64,000 bases of DNA from Erwinia sorbitola (lineage in GTDB: Bacteria > Pseudomonadota > Gammaproteobacteria > Enterobacterales > Enterobacteriaceae). Shown piece after piece: positions 27,027-35,895 of this stretch. The position numbers and the translations under genes were made by a program. Positions within the stretch are counted from its first letter, which is position 1; every line of letters starts with the position of its first letter. The DNA is taken from assembly GCF_009738185.1 (NCBI RefSeq), contig NZ_CP046509.1:747501-811500 (forward strand), read 5' to 3'. The notes beneath the pieces are model-generated. The model did not search any database, had not been told where the DNA came from, and saw nothing but the letters and a program-made list of their open reading frames with translations.

Positions 27027-29198
27027 ATGAAAAAAGTCACCACTGTCTGCCCGTATTGCGGCGCCGGATGTAAATTGAATCTGGTTGTAGATAACGGAAA
27101 AATTATCCGTGCGGAAGCTGCGAACGGCGTCACCAATCAGGGTGAACTGTGCCTGAAAGGCTATTACGGCTGGGATTTTCTCAATGACACCAAACTGCTG
27201 ACCCCGCGCCTGACCCAGCCGCTGATTCGCCGCCAGAGAGGCGGGAAATTCGAAGCCGTCAGCTGGGATGAAGCTATCCGCTATACCGCGCAACGCCTGA
27301 AAGAGATTAAACAAAAACATGGCCCGCGCGCCATTATGACTACCGGCTCTTCCCGTGGAACCGGCAATGAAACCAACTATGTGATGCAGAAATTTGCCCG
27401 CGCGGTGATCGGCACCAATAACGTCGACTGCTGCGCCCGCGTGTGTCACGGCCCGTCTGTGGCGGGTTTGCAGGCCACGCTCGGTAACGGCGCGATGAGT
27501 AATTCCATCGGCGATATCGAAAACTCAAAATGTCTGCTGGTGATCGGCTATAACTGCGCCGACTCCCATCCCATCGTCGCCCGCCGCGTGATCAAGGCGA
27601 AAGAAAAAGGCGCGCAGATCATTGTCTGCGATCCGCGCCGCATCGAAACCGCACGTATTGCCGATCAGCATTTGCAAATCAGGAACGGCTGCAACATGGC
27701 GCTGGTGAATGCCTTCGCCCATGTGCTGATGGAAGAAGATCTGTATGACCATGACTACGTAGCGAAATATACCGAAGGCTTTGAGGAGTACCGCAAAAAT
27801 GTTGCGGATTACTCTCCGGAAGCCGTGGCGGAACAGACCGGTGTTTCCGCCCAGCAAATCCGCCAGGCGATGCGTACTTATGCCGCTGCACCTTCTGCCA
27901 CCATTATGTGGGGCATGGGTGTCACTCAGTTTGGTCAGGCAGTTGACGTGGTAAAAGGTCTGGCAGGGCTGGCATTGCTGACCGGTAATCTTGGCCGCGC
28001 CAACGTCGGCGTCGGGCCGGTTCGCGGGCAAAATAACGTGCAAGGTGCCTGTGATATGGGCGTATTGCCAAACGAATTCCCGGGTTATCAGTCGGTCACC
28101 GATCCAAAAGTGCGCGCGAAATTCGCCGATGCCTGGGGTATTGACGTTGATCAGATGGATCCCGAAGTCGGCCACCGCATTACCGAAATCCCGCATCTGG
28201 CCATCGAAGGAAAGGTAAAAGCCTATTACATCATGGGTGAAGATCCGTTGCAGACCGAAGCTGATCTGGGTCTGGTGCGCAAAGGCTTTGAAGCGCTGGA
28301 GTTTGTGGTGGTTCAGGACATCTTCATGACCAAAACAGCGGAACAGGCTGACGTGATATTACCGGCGACATCCTGGGGTGAACACGGCGGCGTATTCTCC
28401 TGCGCAGACCGTGGCTTCCAGCGTTTCGAGAAAGCCATCGAACCTAAATACAACGTCAAACGCGACTGGGAAATTATCAGCCTGCTGGCGACGGAGATGG
28501 GTTATCCGATGCATTACAACGATAACCAGCAAATCTGGGACGAAATGCGCAGCCTCTGCCCGCTGTTTTACGGCGCTACCTACGAAAAAATGGGCGAACT
28601 GGGACATGTACAGTGGCCTTGTACCACCCTTGAAAGCCCGGGTACACAATACCTGTATGCCGACAATCACTTTGATACACCAAGTGGTAAAGGCCAGCTG
28701 TTTGCCGCGCCGTGGCGTGCACCGGCGGAAGTGCCGGACGGAGATTACCCGCTGGTGCTGTGTACCGTGCGCGAAGTTGGTCACTACTCCTGTCGCTCCA
28801 TGACCGGTAACTGTGCCGCGCTGCAAACGCTGGCTGACGAACCGGGATTTGTGCAGATGAACCCGGTCGATGCCCAGGCGCTGGGTATCCGTGATCAGCA
28901 GCTGGTCTGGGTGGCATCGCGCCGCGGAAAAGTCATTTCCCGCGTCAACTACAACGAACGTATCAACCTGGGCGCGGTTTACATGACCTATCAATGGTGG
29001 ATCGGGGCCTGTAATGAACTGACTCAGGACAATCTCGATCCGATTTCTAAAACGCCGGAAACCAAATATTGCGCGGTGAAAGTCGAACAGATTGCCGATC
29101 AGCGCTGGGCGGAGAATTACGCTCATCAGACTTACAGTGATATGAAAGCGCGCCTGCGCAGCGCCGTAGAAGATGTGATCCCGGTGGTTCAGTTTTAA
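27027..29198 (+). CDS. fdhF: FdhF, formate dehydrogenase H, cysteine (non-selenium) form
   Basis: A 723-aa molybdopterin enzyme that oxidises formate to CO2 for hydrogenlyase. The N-terminal 4Fe-4S cluster is held by C8, C11, C15 and C42, with K44 between the cluster and the cofactor. E. coli FdhF (715 aa) has selenocysteine at 140; here codon 140 (27444-27446) is TGT, giving CARVCHGPSVAG, and His141 is kept. The gene is therefore translated without SelB or a SECIS hairpin. No in-frame TGA occurs. It lies 23 bases after hydN and 96 bases before hypF. Confidence 0.95.
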   Translation: MKKVTTVCPYCGAGCKLNLVVDNGKIIRAEAANGVTNQGELCLKGYYGWDFLNDTKLLTPRLTQPLIRRQRGGKFEAVSWDEAIRYTAQRLKEIKQKHGPRAIMTTGSSRGTGNETNYVMQKFARAVIGTNNVDCCARVCHGPSVAGLQATLGNGAMSNSIGDIENSKCLLVIGYNCADSHPIVARRVIKAKEKGAQIIVCDPRRIETARIADQHLQIRNGCNMALVNAFAHVLMEEDLYDHDYVAKYTEGFEEYRKNVADYSPEAVAEQTGVSAQQIRQAMRTYAAAPSATIMWGMGVTQFGQAVDVVKGLAGLALLTGNLGRANVGVGPVRGQNNVQGACDMGVLPNEFPGYQSVTDPKVRAKFADAWGIDVDQMDPEVGHRITEIPHLAIEGKVKAYYIMGEDPLQTEADLGLVRKGFEALEFVVVQDIFMTKTAEQADVILPATSWGEHGGVFSCADRGFQRFEKAIEPKYNVKRDWEIISLLATEMGYPMHYNDNQQIWDEMRSLCPLFYGATYEKMGELGHVQWPCTTLESPGTQYLYADNHFDTPSGKGQLFAAPWRAPAEVPDGDYPLVLCTVREVGHYSCRSMTGNCAALQTLADEPGFVQMNPVDAQALGIRDQQLVWVASRRGKVISRVNYNERINLGAVYMTYQWWIGACNELTQDNLDPISKTPETKYCAVKVEQIADQRWAENYAHQTYSDMKARLRSAVEDVIPVVQF

Positions 29199-29205
29199 AT
29201 TTGGT

Positions 29206-29272
29206 TTTTGGGTGAACATCACCATGGTTACCCAAAATAATTCGAGCCGCAGGACTAAATCTGCGGCTCGAA
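29206..29272. other. Two hairpins between fdhF and hypF
   Basis: First: TTTTGGGT (29206-29213) pairs with ACCCAAAA (29230-29237). Second: TTCGAGCCGCAG (29241-29252) pairs with CTGCGGCTCGAA (29261-29272), a perfect 12-bp stem with an 8-base loop. Neither is followed by a T-run, so they probably act in mRNA stability or partial attenuation ahead of hypF. Confidence 0.65.
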
Positions 29273-29294
29273 GAATGAAGGGTATGAGGTATGT

Positions 29295-31646
29295 ATGTCT
29301 GGCTTACTCATTCGCATCTGCGGCAAGGTTCAGGGCGTCGGTTTCCGGCCTTTTATCTGGCAACTGGCCGACCGTCTGCGGTTGCGTGGTGAGGTGTGTA
29401 ACGACAGCACAGGGGTGGAAATCAGGCTGCTTCAGCCAGTGAATGTTGAGCTGTTTATCGAACAGTTACAGCGCGACTGCCCGCCGCTGGCACGCATCGA
29501 CAGCATCAACTTTGACTCTTTCGACTGGCAAACACCCCCGCTCAATTTCACTATCACCGACAGTCGCCAGGGCCGTATGGACACACAGATCGCACCCGAT
29601 GCGGCAACCTGCCCCGAGTGCCTGCATGACATTAACCACCCGGGCGATCGTCGTTTCGGCTACGCCTTTACCAACTGCACCCATTGCGGCCCACGTTTTA
29701 CGCTGATCCGCGCCATGCCTTATGACCGCTCTGCCACCAGCATGGCGGAATTTTCCCTGTGCCCGCAATGCCAGCAGGAGTATCTAAACCCTGCCGACCG
29801 GCGGTTTCACGCGCAGCCGGTCGCGTGCCCGCACTGCGGCCCACAGATCAGTGCAACATTGCAGAGTGGCGCGAGGCTGGCGTCTGGCGCGGCCGCGCTG
29901 GAATGTGCCGTCGCCGCGTTACGTGCGGGTAAAATTGTCGCTATTAAAGGGCTGGGCGGTTTTCATCTGGCCTGCGATGCCACGCAGCAAAATGCGGTAC
30001 TGCGGCTGCGCGAGCGTAAACAGCGGCCATCAAAACCGCTGGCAGTGATGGTGCCAGACATTGGCTGGCTGGGGCAATGCAGTGCAGAAGGCCCGCAATC
30101 TGTGCTGTGCGGGATACTGGGTTCTCCCGCTGCGCCCATCGTGCTGACAGCAAAATGCGCGATGTCTCCGCTATGTGAGGCAGTGGCACCAGAGCTTGAT
30201 GAAATCGGGCTGATGCTGCCATTTACTCCGCTACATCATTTACTGATGCAGGCGTTTCAGACACCGCTGGTGATGACATCCGGTAATGCTAACGGCTGTG
30301 CACCGGTGCTGACCAATGAGGCGGCGCTGTTACAACTCGGCGGTATTGCCGATCTGTGGCTTCTGCATAACCGCGATATTGTCCAGCGCGCCGATGATTC
30401 ACTGCTGCGAGTGACGCCACACGGCAATGAAATCCTGCGCCGTGCGCGCGGTTACGTGCCTGATGCCATCGTGCTGCCCGCCGGATTTGATAATCAACCG
30501 CCGCTGCTGGCGCTGGGCGGCGATCTCAAAAATACTTTCTGTCTGGTGCGCGGCAATCAGGCGATTCTCAGTGCTCATTTCGGATCGCTTACCCGCAGCG
30601 ATATTGCCGGGCAGCAGCAGCAGGCGATTGCACATTTTCAGCAGCTGTATGACTGCACTCCAGCGGTTGTAGCCCGTGACGCGCATCCGGCTTACGTCAG
30701 CCATATGCAGGCGGAAAGCCCCGGAATACAGATAATCGACGTACTTCACCACCATGCCCATATCGCCGCCTGTCTGGCGGAACATCGCTGGCCGCTGCAC
30801 GGCGGCAAGGTGATTGGACTGGCGCTCGACGGGCTGGGCTATGGCGTTGCTGACGATAAAACCGGGGCTTTGTGGGGCGGCGAATGTTTGCTGGTGGATT
30901 ATCTGCACTGTGAACGCCTGGGCGGATTACCCGCCGTTGCGCTGCCCGGTGGCGACCGCGCTGCGCTTGAACCATGGCGTAATTTACTGGCGCAGTGGCA
31001 GGCGTTTGTGCCGGGATGGCAGACGCGCCCTGAGTCTCATGCGTTGCAGAATTATCCCTGGCTGCCGCTGTCCAGAGCCATTGCCGCCGGGATTAACTCG
31101 CCGCTGGCGTCTTCATGCGGGCGTTTATTTGATGCCGTTGCCGTCGCCCTCGGCTGTGCGCCCGCGCAGCTGACCTGGGAGGGGGAGGCGGCAAGCCGTC
31201 TGGAAGTGCTGGCGCAACGAGCATCGGGTATTTCGCATCCGGTCACGATGCCGCTGCAACATACCCCCTCAGGTACTTTCCTTGATTTAGCGACGTTCTG
31301 GCAGCAGTGGCTTGACTGGGATGCCGCGCCCGCCGCACGCGCTTTTGCTTTTCACGATGCGCTGGCGCAAGGCTTTGCCGCACTTGCCAGCTATCACGCT
31401 GAGAGGATGGGAACAGGTACCGTCGCGCTGGGCGGCGGCGTGCTGCACAACCGTCTGCTGCGCCAGCGGTTACGTCACTATTTAGCGCATCTTCACGTAC
31501 TGATGCCGCAAAAAGTGCCTGCCGGAGACGGGGGCCTGGCGCTGGGTCAGGCGCTTGTCGCCTGCGCCCGTCTGCAATGTTCTGCTGCCTTACATTCTGC
31601 CACTTCTATTTCTTCAGGTTTTAACAACAAGGATTCTCATGATTAA
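29295..31646 (+). CDS. hypF: HypF, carbamoyltransferase for hydrogenase cyanide ligands
   Basis: A 783-aa protein (E. coli 750). Domain order: acylphosphatase (1-90, GKVQGVGFRPF), zinc-finger region (CPEC, CTHC, CPQC, CPHC), YrdC-like carbamoyl-adenylate domain, and a Kae1-like domain with HHHAHIAACLAEH. It makes carbamoyl-AMP and loads the HypE C-terminal cysteine. The ATG at 29295 is the start that gives the acylphosphatase N-terminus. The 3' end overlaps the nickel permease gene by 8 bases. Confidence 0.94.
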   Translation: MSGLLIRICGKVQGVGFRPFIWQLADRLRLRGEVCNDSTGVEIRLLQPVNVELFIEQLQRDCPPLARIDSINFDSFDWQTPPLNFTITDSRQGRMDTQIAPDAATCPECLHDINHPGDRRFGYAFTNCTHCGPRFTLIRAMPYDRSATSMAEFSLCPQCQQEYLNPADRRFHAQPVACPHCGPQISATLQSGARLASGAAALECAVAALRAGKIVAIKGLGGFHLACDATQQNAVLRLRERKQRPSKPLAVMVPDIGWLGQCSAEGPQSVLCGILGSPAAPIVLTAKCAMSPLCEAVAPELDEIGLMLPFTPLHHLLMQAFQTPLVMTSGNANGCAPVLTNEAALLQLGGIADLWLLHNRDIVQRADDSLLRVTPHGNEILRRARGYVPDAIVLPAGFDNQPPLLALGGDLKNTFCLVRGNQAILSAHFGSLTRSDIAGQQQQAIAHFQQLYDCTPAVVARDAHPAYVSHMQAESPGIQIIDVLHHHAHIAACLAEHRWPLHGGKVIGLALDGLGYGVADDKTGALWGGECLLVDYLHCERLGGLPAVALPGGDRAALEPWRNLLAQWQAFVPGWQTRPESHALQNYPWLPLSRAIAAGINSPLASSCGRLFDAVAVALGCAPAQLTWEGEAASRLEVLAQRASGISHPVTMPLQHTPSGTFLDLATFWQQWLDWDAAPAARAFAFHDALAQGFAALASYHAERMGTGTVALGGGVLHNRLLRQRLRHYLAHLHVLMPQKVPAGDGGLALGQALVACARLQCSAALHSATSISSGFNNKDSHD

Positions 31647-32664
31647 CCGCGATTTTTCCCACGTCCACGGGCGTACTTTCTGGCTGCTGCTCGGGCTGCT
31701 GGCTATCAATTTATTGGCCTGGGGCTGGGCACTGGCTGTTTTTCGCCATAATGCCGCACTGATGGCGGCTGCGTTGCTGGCTTACGGCTACGGGCTGCGT
31801 CATGCCGTCGATGCCGATCATATCGCCGCTATTGATAACGTCACCCGCAAGCTGATGCAGCAGGGGCAGCGTCCGGTGGCGGTCGGAGCATTTTTCTCCC
31901 TCGGGCATTCCAGTATTGTGGTGCTGGCCTGCGTGGCAATTGCTGCGACGTCGCTGGTGTTTGGCAACAAAATCGGCTGGTTGCATGACTATGGCAGCAC
32001 CATTGGCACGCTGGTTTCCGCGCTGTTTCTGCTGATAATGGCGCTGCTGAATGCGCTGATCCTGCGTGATGTTTACCGCCGTTTTCAGAAGGTCAAGCAG
32101 GGCAAAAACTTTCCGGATACCGGAGACAACCATGCAATGCAGGGGGGCGTGATGAGCCGGTTATTCAGCTTCGCGTTTAATCTGGTGAATAAAAGCTGGC
32201 AGATGTATCTGGTAGGATTTTTGTTTGGGCTGGGTTTTGATACTGCCACCGAAATTGGCCTGCTGGGTATTTCTGCGGCGGGGGTGTCTTCCGGTATGTC
32301 GGTGTGGAGTATTCTGGTGTTTCCGGCATTGTTTGCCAGCGGTATGGCACTGGTCGATTCACTGGACAATTTTGTGATGGTTGGCGCGTACGGCTGGGCG
32401 TTTGATAAGCCGGTGCGCAAGCTCTATTACAACATGACTATTACTGCCACCAGCGTGGTGATTGCCCTGTTTATCGGCGGTCTTGAAGCGCTCGGGCTGA
32501 TGGCCGGGAAACTGGATTTACACGGCGGGGTCTGGGCCATTGTTGAACGCCTGAATGAAAATATGGGCAGTGTCGGATACGCTGCCGTGGCGATTTTCGT
32601 GGTGTTCTGGGGCATTTCCGCCCTCAATTATCGTCGCAAAGGTTATGATAATCTGGCGATGTAA
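31639..32664 (+). CDS. NiCoT-family nickel/cobalt permease
   Basis: A 341-aa inner-membrane protein of the NixA/HoxN family with about eight hydrophobic segments. The signature HX4DH is visible as RHAVDADHIAAIDN, with LGHSSIV and GFDTATEI further on. It supplies nickel for the hydrogenase, a job done by NikABCDE in E. coli. The start at 31639 is 8 bases inside hypF, so translation is coupled. The family also includes cobalt importers, but the hyc/hyp context points to nickel. Confidence 0.9.
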   Translation: MINRDFSHVHGRTFWLLLGLLAINLLAWGWALAVFRHNAALMAAALLAYGYGLRHAVDADHIAAIDNVTRKLMQQGQRPVAVGAFFSLGHSSIVVLACVAIAATSLVFGNKIGWLHDYGSTIGTLVSALFLLIMALLNALILRDVYRRFQKVKQGKNFPDTGDNHAMQGGVMSRLFSFAFNLVNKSWQMYLVGFLFGLGFDTATEIGLLGISAAGVSSGMSVWSILVFPALFASGMALVDSLDNFVMVGAYGWAFDKPVRKLYYNMTITATSVVIALFIGGLEALGLMAGKLDLHGGVWAIVERLNENMGSVGYAAVAIFVVFWGISALNYRRKGYDNLAM

Positions 32665-32710
32665 TCTGCCCTGAATAAGGCGTTATTTGCCTGGTAAGTA
32701 ATTTTAAGGG

Positions 32711-32738
32711 GCCGGTGATTAACGCTATCACGACCGGC
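32711..32738. other. Hairpin after the nickel permease gene
   Basis: GCCGGTGAT (32711-32719) pairs with ATCACgACCGGC (32727-32738) with one bulge. It lies 46 bases after the stop. No T-run follows, so termination here would need Rho or be inefficient. Confidence 0.4.
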
Positions 32739-32951
32739 AGCCGAAGATAATGCTGATGGCAGGCCAGCGCGCCTTAGTCTTACAGCCAGTGCTGAAAATT
32801 TTCTGTTTCGCTGGCTTCTCTTCCGTACGTTTTACCCGTTTTTCCGGTACATTATCGCTGCCTGTGAAACGGGATAACTTTCCCGACGCATTCAACACCG
32901 CATCACCTGCTAATCAGAATGTCACTATGGAAAGGGCGTAAGGAAATAAAA

Positions 32952-34232
32952 ATGATAAAGCTAAAATATGGTATCGCACTCGGATTCGCACTCCTGGCGC
33001 AGAATGCGCTGGCCGCCGGTTTTGACTGTACGTTAACCGGCCTGAACGCCACCGAAAAAACCATCTGCGCAGATAGCTATCTTTCCGGCCTGGATAACGT
33101 GACTAACGGTTATTTCCTCAAAGCCATGGATAACAGCTACAGCGTGGGTTCGCTGGCAAGAGAACAACGAAAATGGCTGGCGGAGAGAAACCACTGCGCG
33201 GCCGATGCGGAATGCATTAAGCAACGTTATATCGAGCGTAATAAAACCCTGTCGCGCGTCGGGGAATATAAAAAAGTGAGCGAGGTATTTATTCGCCCCG
33301 GGGATAAGCTGGATAAACCCGTAGCCGCAGGCTTAAAGAATGATGCCGGATTTATCCTGTCTGAAGAGCCGTGGCGCGTCAGGCAGCTGATCTCCTCCGG
33401 CGATATTACCTCGCTGACCGCAGGCAGTACCGGACATTACCTTACCGTTCTGACGCATCGCGTGGTTAATAATGACCTGATTGTGTTTGTGGTGCTGTAT
33501 GTGGAGCACGACGAGAAGAAAACCGCTTATCTGCTTAGTCTGAAAGAGTCAGAGGAACCGCGTGTGCAGGCGGGCTACGAGGGCTATAACCTGGAGCTTA
33601 CGCTACAGGATAATAACAGCGCTCCTGAGGGGGATATTCGCTATACCGTGGCAGAATATCGTGGTTCCGGAGTCGACGTTAACAGTGAAAGTGCCTACGC
33701 CACCCCGCATGCTTTTGCGCTGAATGTTTCCGGCAAAGAGATTGGCAGCATCAAAGAGGTGAGCCTGCCAGCCAGCGGGGCTGAACAGCAGAAATGGGTA
33801 GGCTACTGCGGCAGCCAGGAGTGTAACAGCCGTTTAATCTCTCCGGATGGAAAGTGGCGGCTGGCCTCTGCGGATCGCAGCAACAATGAGATTGATGAAG
33901 GGATCTACTTCTTCCCGCACGATCGACCGGATGCCGGTGTAAATGTGTTCCTGCCGCAGGCTGATACCGCCAAAGGGCCAGATTACAGCTACAGCCGCAA
34001 TTATGTCTGGGGGCGTGATGCGACATTCTATTTTGACAATGAAGGCGGCTATGCCTGTATCTGGAAAACCGATCTCGCTGATAAAACCACCAAACGTATT
34101 CTTCCTGTTGAGGCCTTCTTACGGCCGCACTACGTGCACTATCAGGGGGAAGATATGATTATCGCCTCTTACTCTTATTACAATGAGAGTGGCGACTATC
34201 ATAGCGAAGAGATTTATCTCGCGAAAAAATAG
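32952..34232 (+). CDS. Secreted protein with LprI-like N-terminal domain
   Basis: A 426-aa protein with a signal peptide (residues 1-21, ending ALAA). The mature N-terminus (about 22-100) is an LprI/DUF1311-type four-cysteine domain: FDCTLTGLNATEKTIC, then a Q-KWLAERNHCAADAEC block. The remaining 320 residues are unassigned and rich in beta-type patterns. LprI-type domains are named after a mycobacterial lysozyme inhibitor; a role in envelope defence is possible but unproven. The start at 32952 follows AAGGAAAT and gives the signal peptide at once. It stands alone between the hydrogenase and beta-glucoside regions. Confidence 0.7.
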   Translation: MIKLKYGIALGFALLAQNALAAGFDCTLTGLNATEKTICADSYLSGLDNVTNGYFLKAMDNSYSVGSLAREQRKWLAERNHCAADAECIKQRYIERNKTLSRVGEYKKVSEVFIRPGDKLDKPVAAGLKNDAGFILSEEPWRVRQLISSGDITSLTAGSTGHYLTVLTHRVVNNDLIVFVVLYVEHDEKKTAYLLSLKESEEPRVQAGYEGYNLELTLQDNNSAPEGDIRYTVAEYRGSGVDVNSESAYATPHAFALNVSGKEIGSIKEVSLPASGAEQQKWVGYCGSQECNSRLISPDGKWRLASADRSNNEIDEGIYFFPHDRPDAGVNVFLPQADTAKGPDYSYSRNYVWGRDATFYFDNEGGYACIWKTDLADKTTKRILPVEAFLRPHYVHYQGEDMIIASYSYYNESGDYHSEEIYLAKK

Positions 34233-34380
34233 TTTTCTTTTATAAAACCCTAAGTCGGTCATTATTCTTTAATGACACGCGATATGGCATATTCTGTCAG
34301 CTGACCGGTTGGAACCTTCATCAACCGGTTATGCTTTAAATCTTCCCCATGGCTGAATTATTTTACTTCAGATTATCACC

Positions 34381-34396
34381 TGTGACCTGACTCACA
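34381..34396. promoter_or_regulatory. CRP-type site upstream of the beta-glucoside unit
   Basis: TGTGA-CCTGAC-TCACA matches the CRP half-sites exactly with the right 6-base spacer. It lies 120 bases before the symporter start. Confidence 0.8.
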
Positions 34397-34515
34397 ACCC
34401 CGTGACAAAGGTGAGTATGAGCAAAAAATAGGAACGCTTTCAACAAAGGCTGGAAAGCAGCCAGTTACATGCCAGATATACTCGCAGCTACGTTAATCTG
34501 AATGAGTGCATAATA

Positions 34516-35877
34516 ATGAAAATCACAGAAATGACCTCTGAGAGTTATGTAAAGGTCAGCATTCGGGAAAAGATAGGTTATGGTTTTGGCGATCTGGCCT
34601 CAAATCTGTCATTTGGTTTTGTTTCCCTGTTTTTACTGTTTTTCTACACCAATATTTATGGTATTTCCGCCGTGCAGGCGAGTCTGATATTTGTTATTGC
34701 CCGAGTGATCGACGCGATATTTAATATCTTTATCGGCTACTTTATCGATAAAACACACACGCGTTACGGAAAGTTGCGACCTTATCTGTTGTTTGGCGCG
34801 GTTCCTTTGGGGATACTGACCGTTCTCTGTTTCAGCCCGCTGATGAGTGAGTTTAAATTTTACTACGCGCTGATCTCCTACACTATCTACTGCCTGGCCT
34901 ACACCACGGTTAATACTCCCTATTCAGCGATGACCAATATGCTGACCCAGCATGAAGGCTCGCGCGCTTCCCTGTCGGTATATCGTTTTGTGCTGGCGAT
35001 AGCCGGCTATCTGATTGTCTCTACCAGCGCCGACTGGCTGATTTCGCAATTTACCGACCAGAAAATGGGCTACGTATTTGCGGTTAGCTGCTTCAGTCTG
35101 CTGGCGACTTTTTTCTTCCTCGCCTGTTTCGGCATGACCAAAGAGCGGGTGGTGAGCCTGCCTGACCAGAAGCCGCCGACGCTGAAAGAGATGATTATCG
35201 CGGTGTCCGGCAACCTGCCGTTGATCAACCTCTCCGTGTTCACCGTGTTTTTCTATATCGCTTATACCCTGTGGATGGCGATCGCGATTTACTTCATTAA
35301 ATACTCGATTGACGATGTGAACTTTACCGCTAAATTCTTCGCCATTCAGTCTGCTGCCTATGTAGCCGGCACGGTTATCTCTGAAAAACTCATCAATATG
35401 ATGGGTAAGAAGAAAATGTTACAGCTGGGGCTGATGATTGGCATTGCTGGCGTGGTTTTCCAGTACTTCCTGGCTGGCGATAACATCTATCTGATTATGA
35501 CCGGCGTGTGTCTGTTCAGCGTAACGCTGGGGATGGGTTTTGTCGCGATGTGGTCAATGATTGCCGACACCGTGGAGTTCGCTGAGTGGAAACACGGCGT
35601 GCGTACCGAAGGCGCAATTTACGGCTTCTTTAACTTCATCACTAAAATCGCCATGGCAATTGGCGGCGGTCTTGCCGGGCTGATGCTCGACTACTTTGAC
35701 TACTCTTCCGAACAGATCAGCGCTGCTGCGTTAAACGGCATCAATATGATGATGACGCTGGTGCCTGGCCTGATGTTCGCGCTGGGAATGGTGTTTATCT
35801 TCTTCTATACGCTGGATGAGAAGAGCTACCGAAATATCATCAAAGACATTGAATTGCGCAAGCACAACGCGCTGTAA
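34516..35877 (+). CDS. GPH-family glycoside:cation symporter
   Basis: A 453-aa inner-membrane protein of the glycoside-pentoside-hexuronide family (MelB, UidB, YicJ relatives) with twelve predicted helices. Recognisable blocks are KIGYGFGDLASNLSF at the N-terminus, DKTHTRYGKLRPYLLFG, and ADTVEFAEWKHGVRTEG in the second half. It is followed after 18 bases by a GH3 beta-glucosidase gene, so the likely cargo is a beta-glucoside such as cellobiose or gentiobiose. The cargo is inferred from context only. Confidence 0.88.
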   Translation: MKITEMTSESYVKVSIREKIGYGFGDLASNLSFGFVSLFLLFFYTNIYGISAVQASLIFVIARVIDAIFNIFIGYFIDKTHTRYGKLRPYLLFGAVPLGILTVLCFSPLMSEFKFYYALISYTIYCLAYTTVNTPYSAMTNMLTQHEGSRASLSVYRFVLAIAGYLIVSTSADWLISQFTDQKMGYVFAVSCFSLLATFFFLACFGMTKERVVSLPDQKPPTLKEMIIAVSGNLPLINLSVFTVFFYIAYTLWMAIAIYFIKYSIDDVNFTAKFFAIQSAAYVAGTVISEKLINMMGKKKMLQLGLMIGIAGVVFQYFLAGDNIYLIMTGVCLFSVTLGMGFVAMWSMIADTVEFAEWKHGVRTEGAIYGFFNFITKIAMAIGGGLAGLMLDYFDYSSEQISAAALNGINMMMTLVPGLMFALGMVFIFFYTLDEKSYRNIIKDIELRKHNAL

Positions 35878-35895
35878 CCTTTGCAGGTAAATAAG

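Noticed and set aside
27441..27490. Selenocysteine insertion signal (SECIS) in fdhF
   Set aside because: The codon at the Sec position is TGT, and no TGA interrupts the frame, so no recoding is needed.
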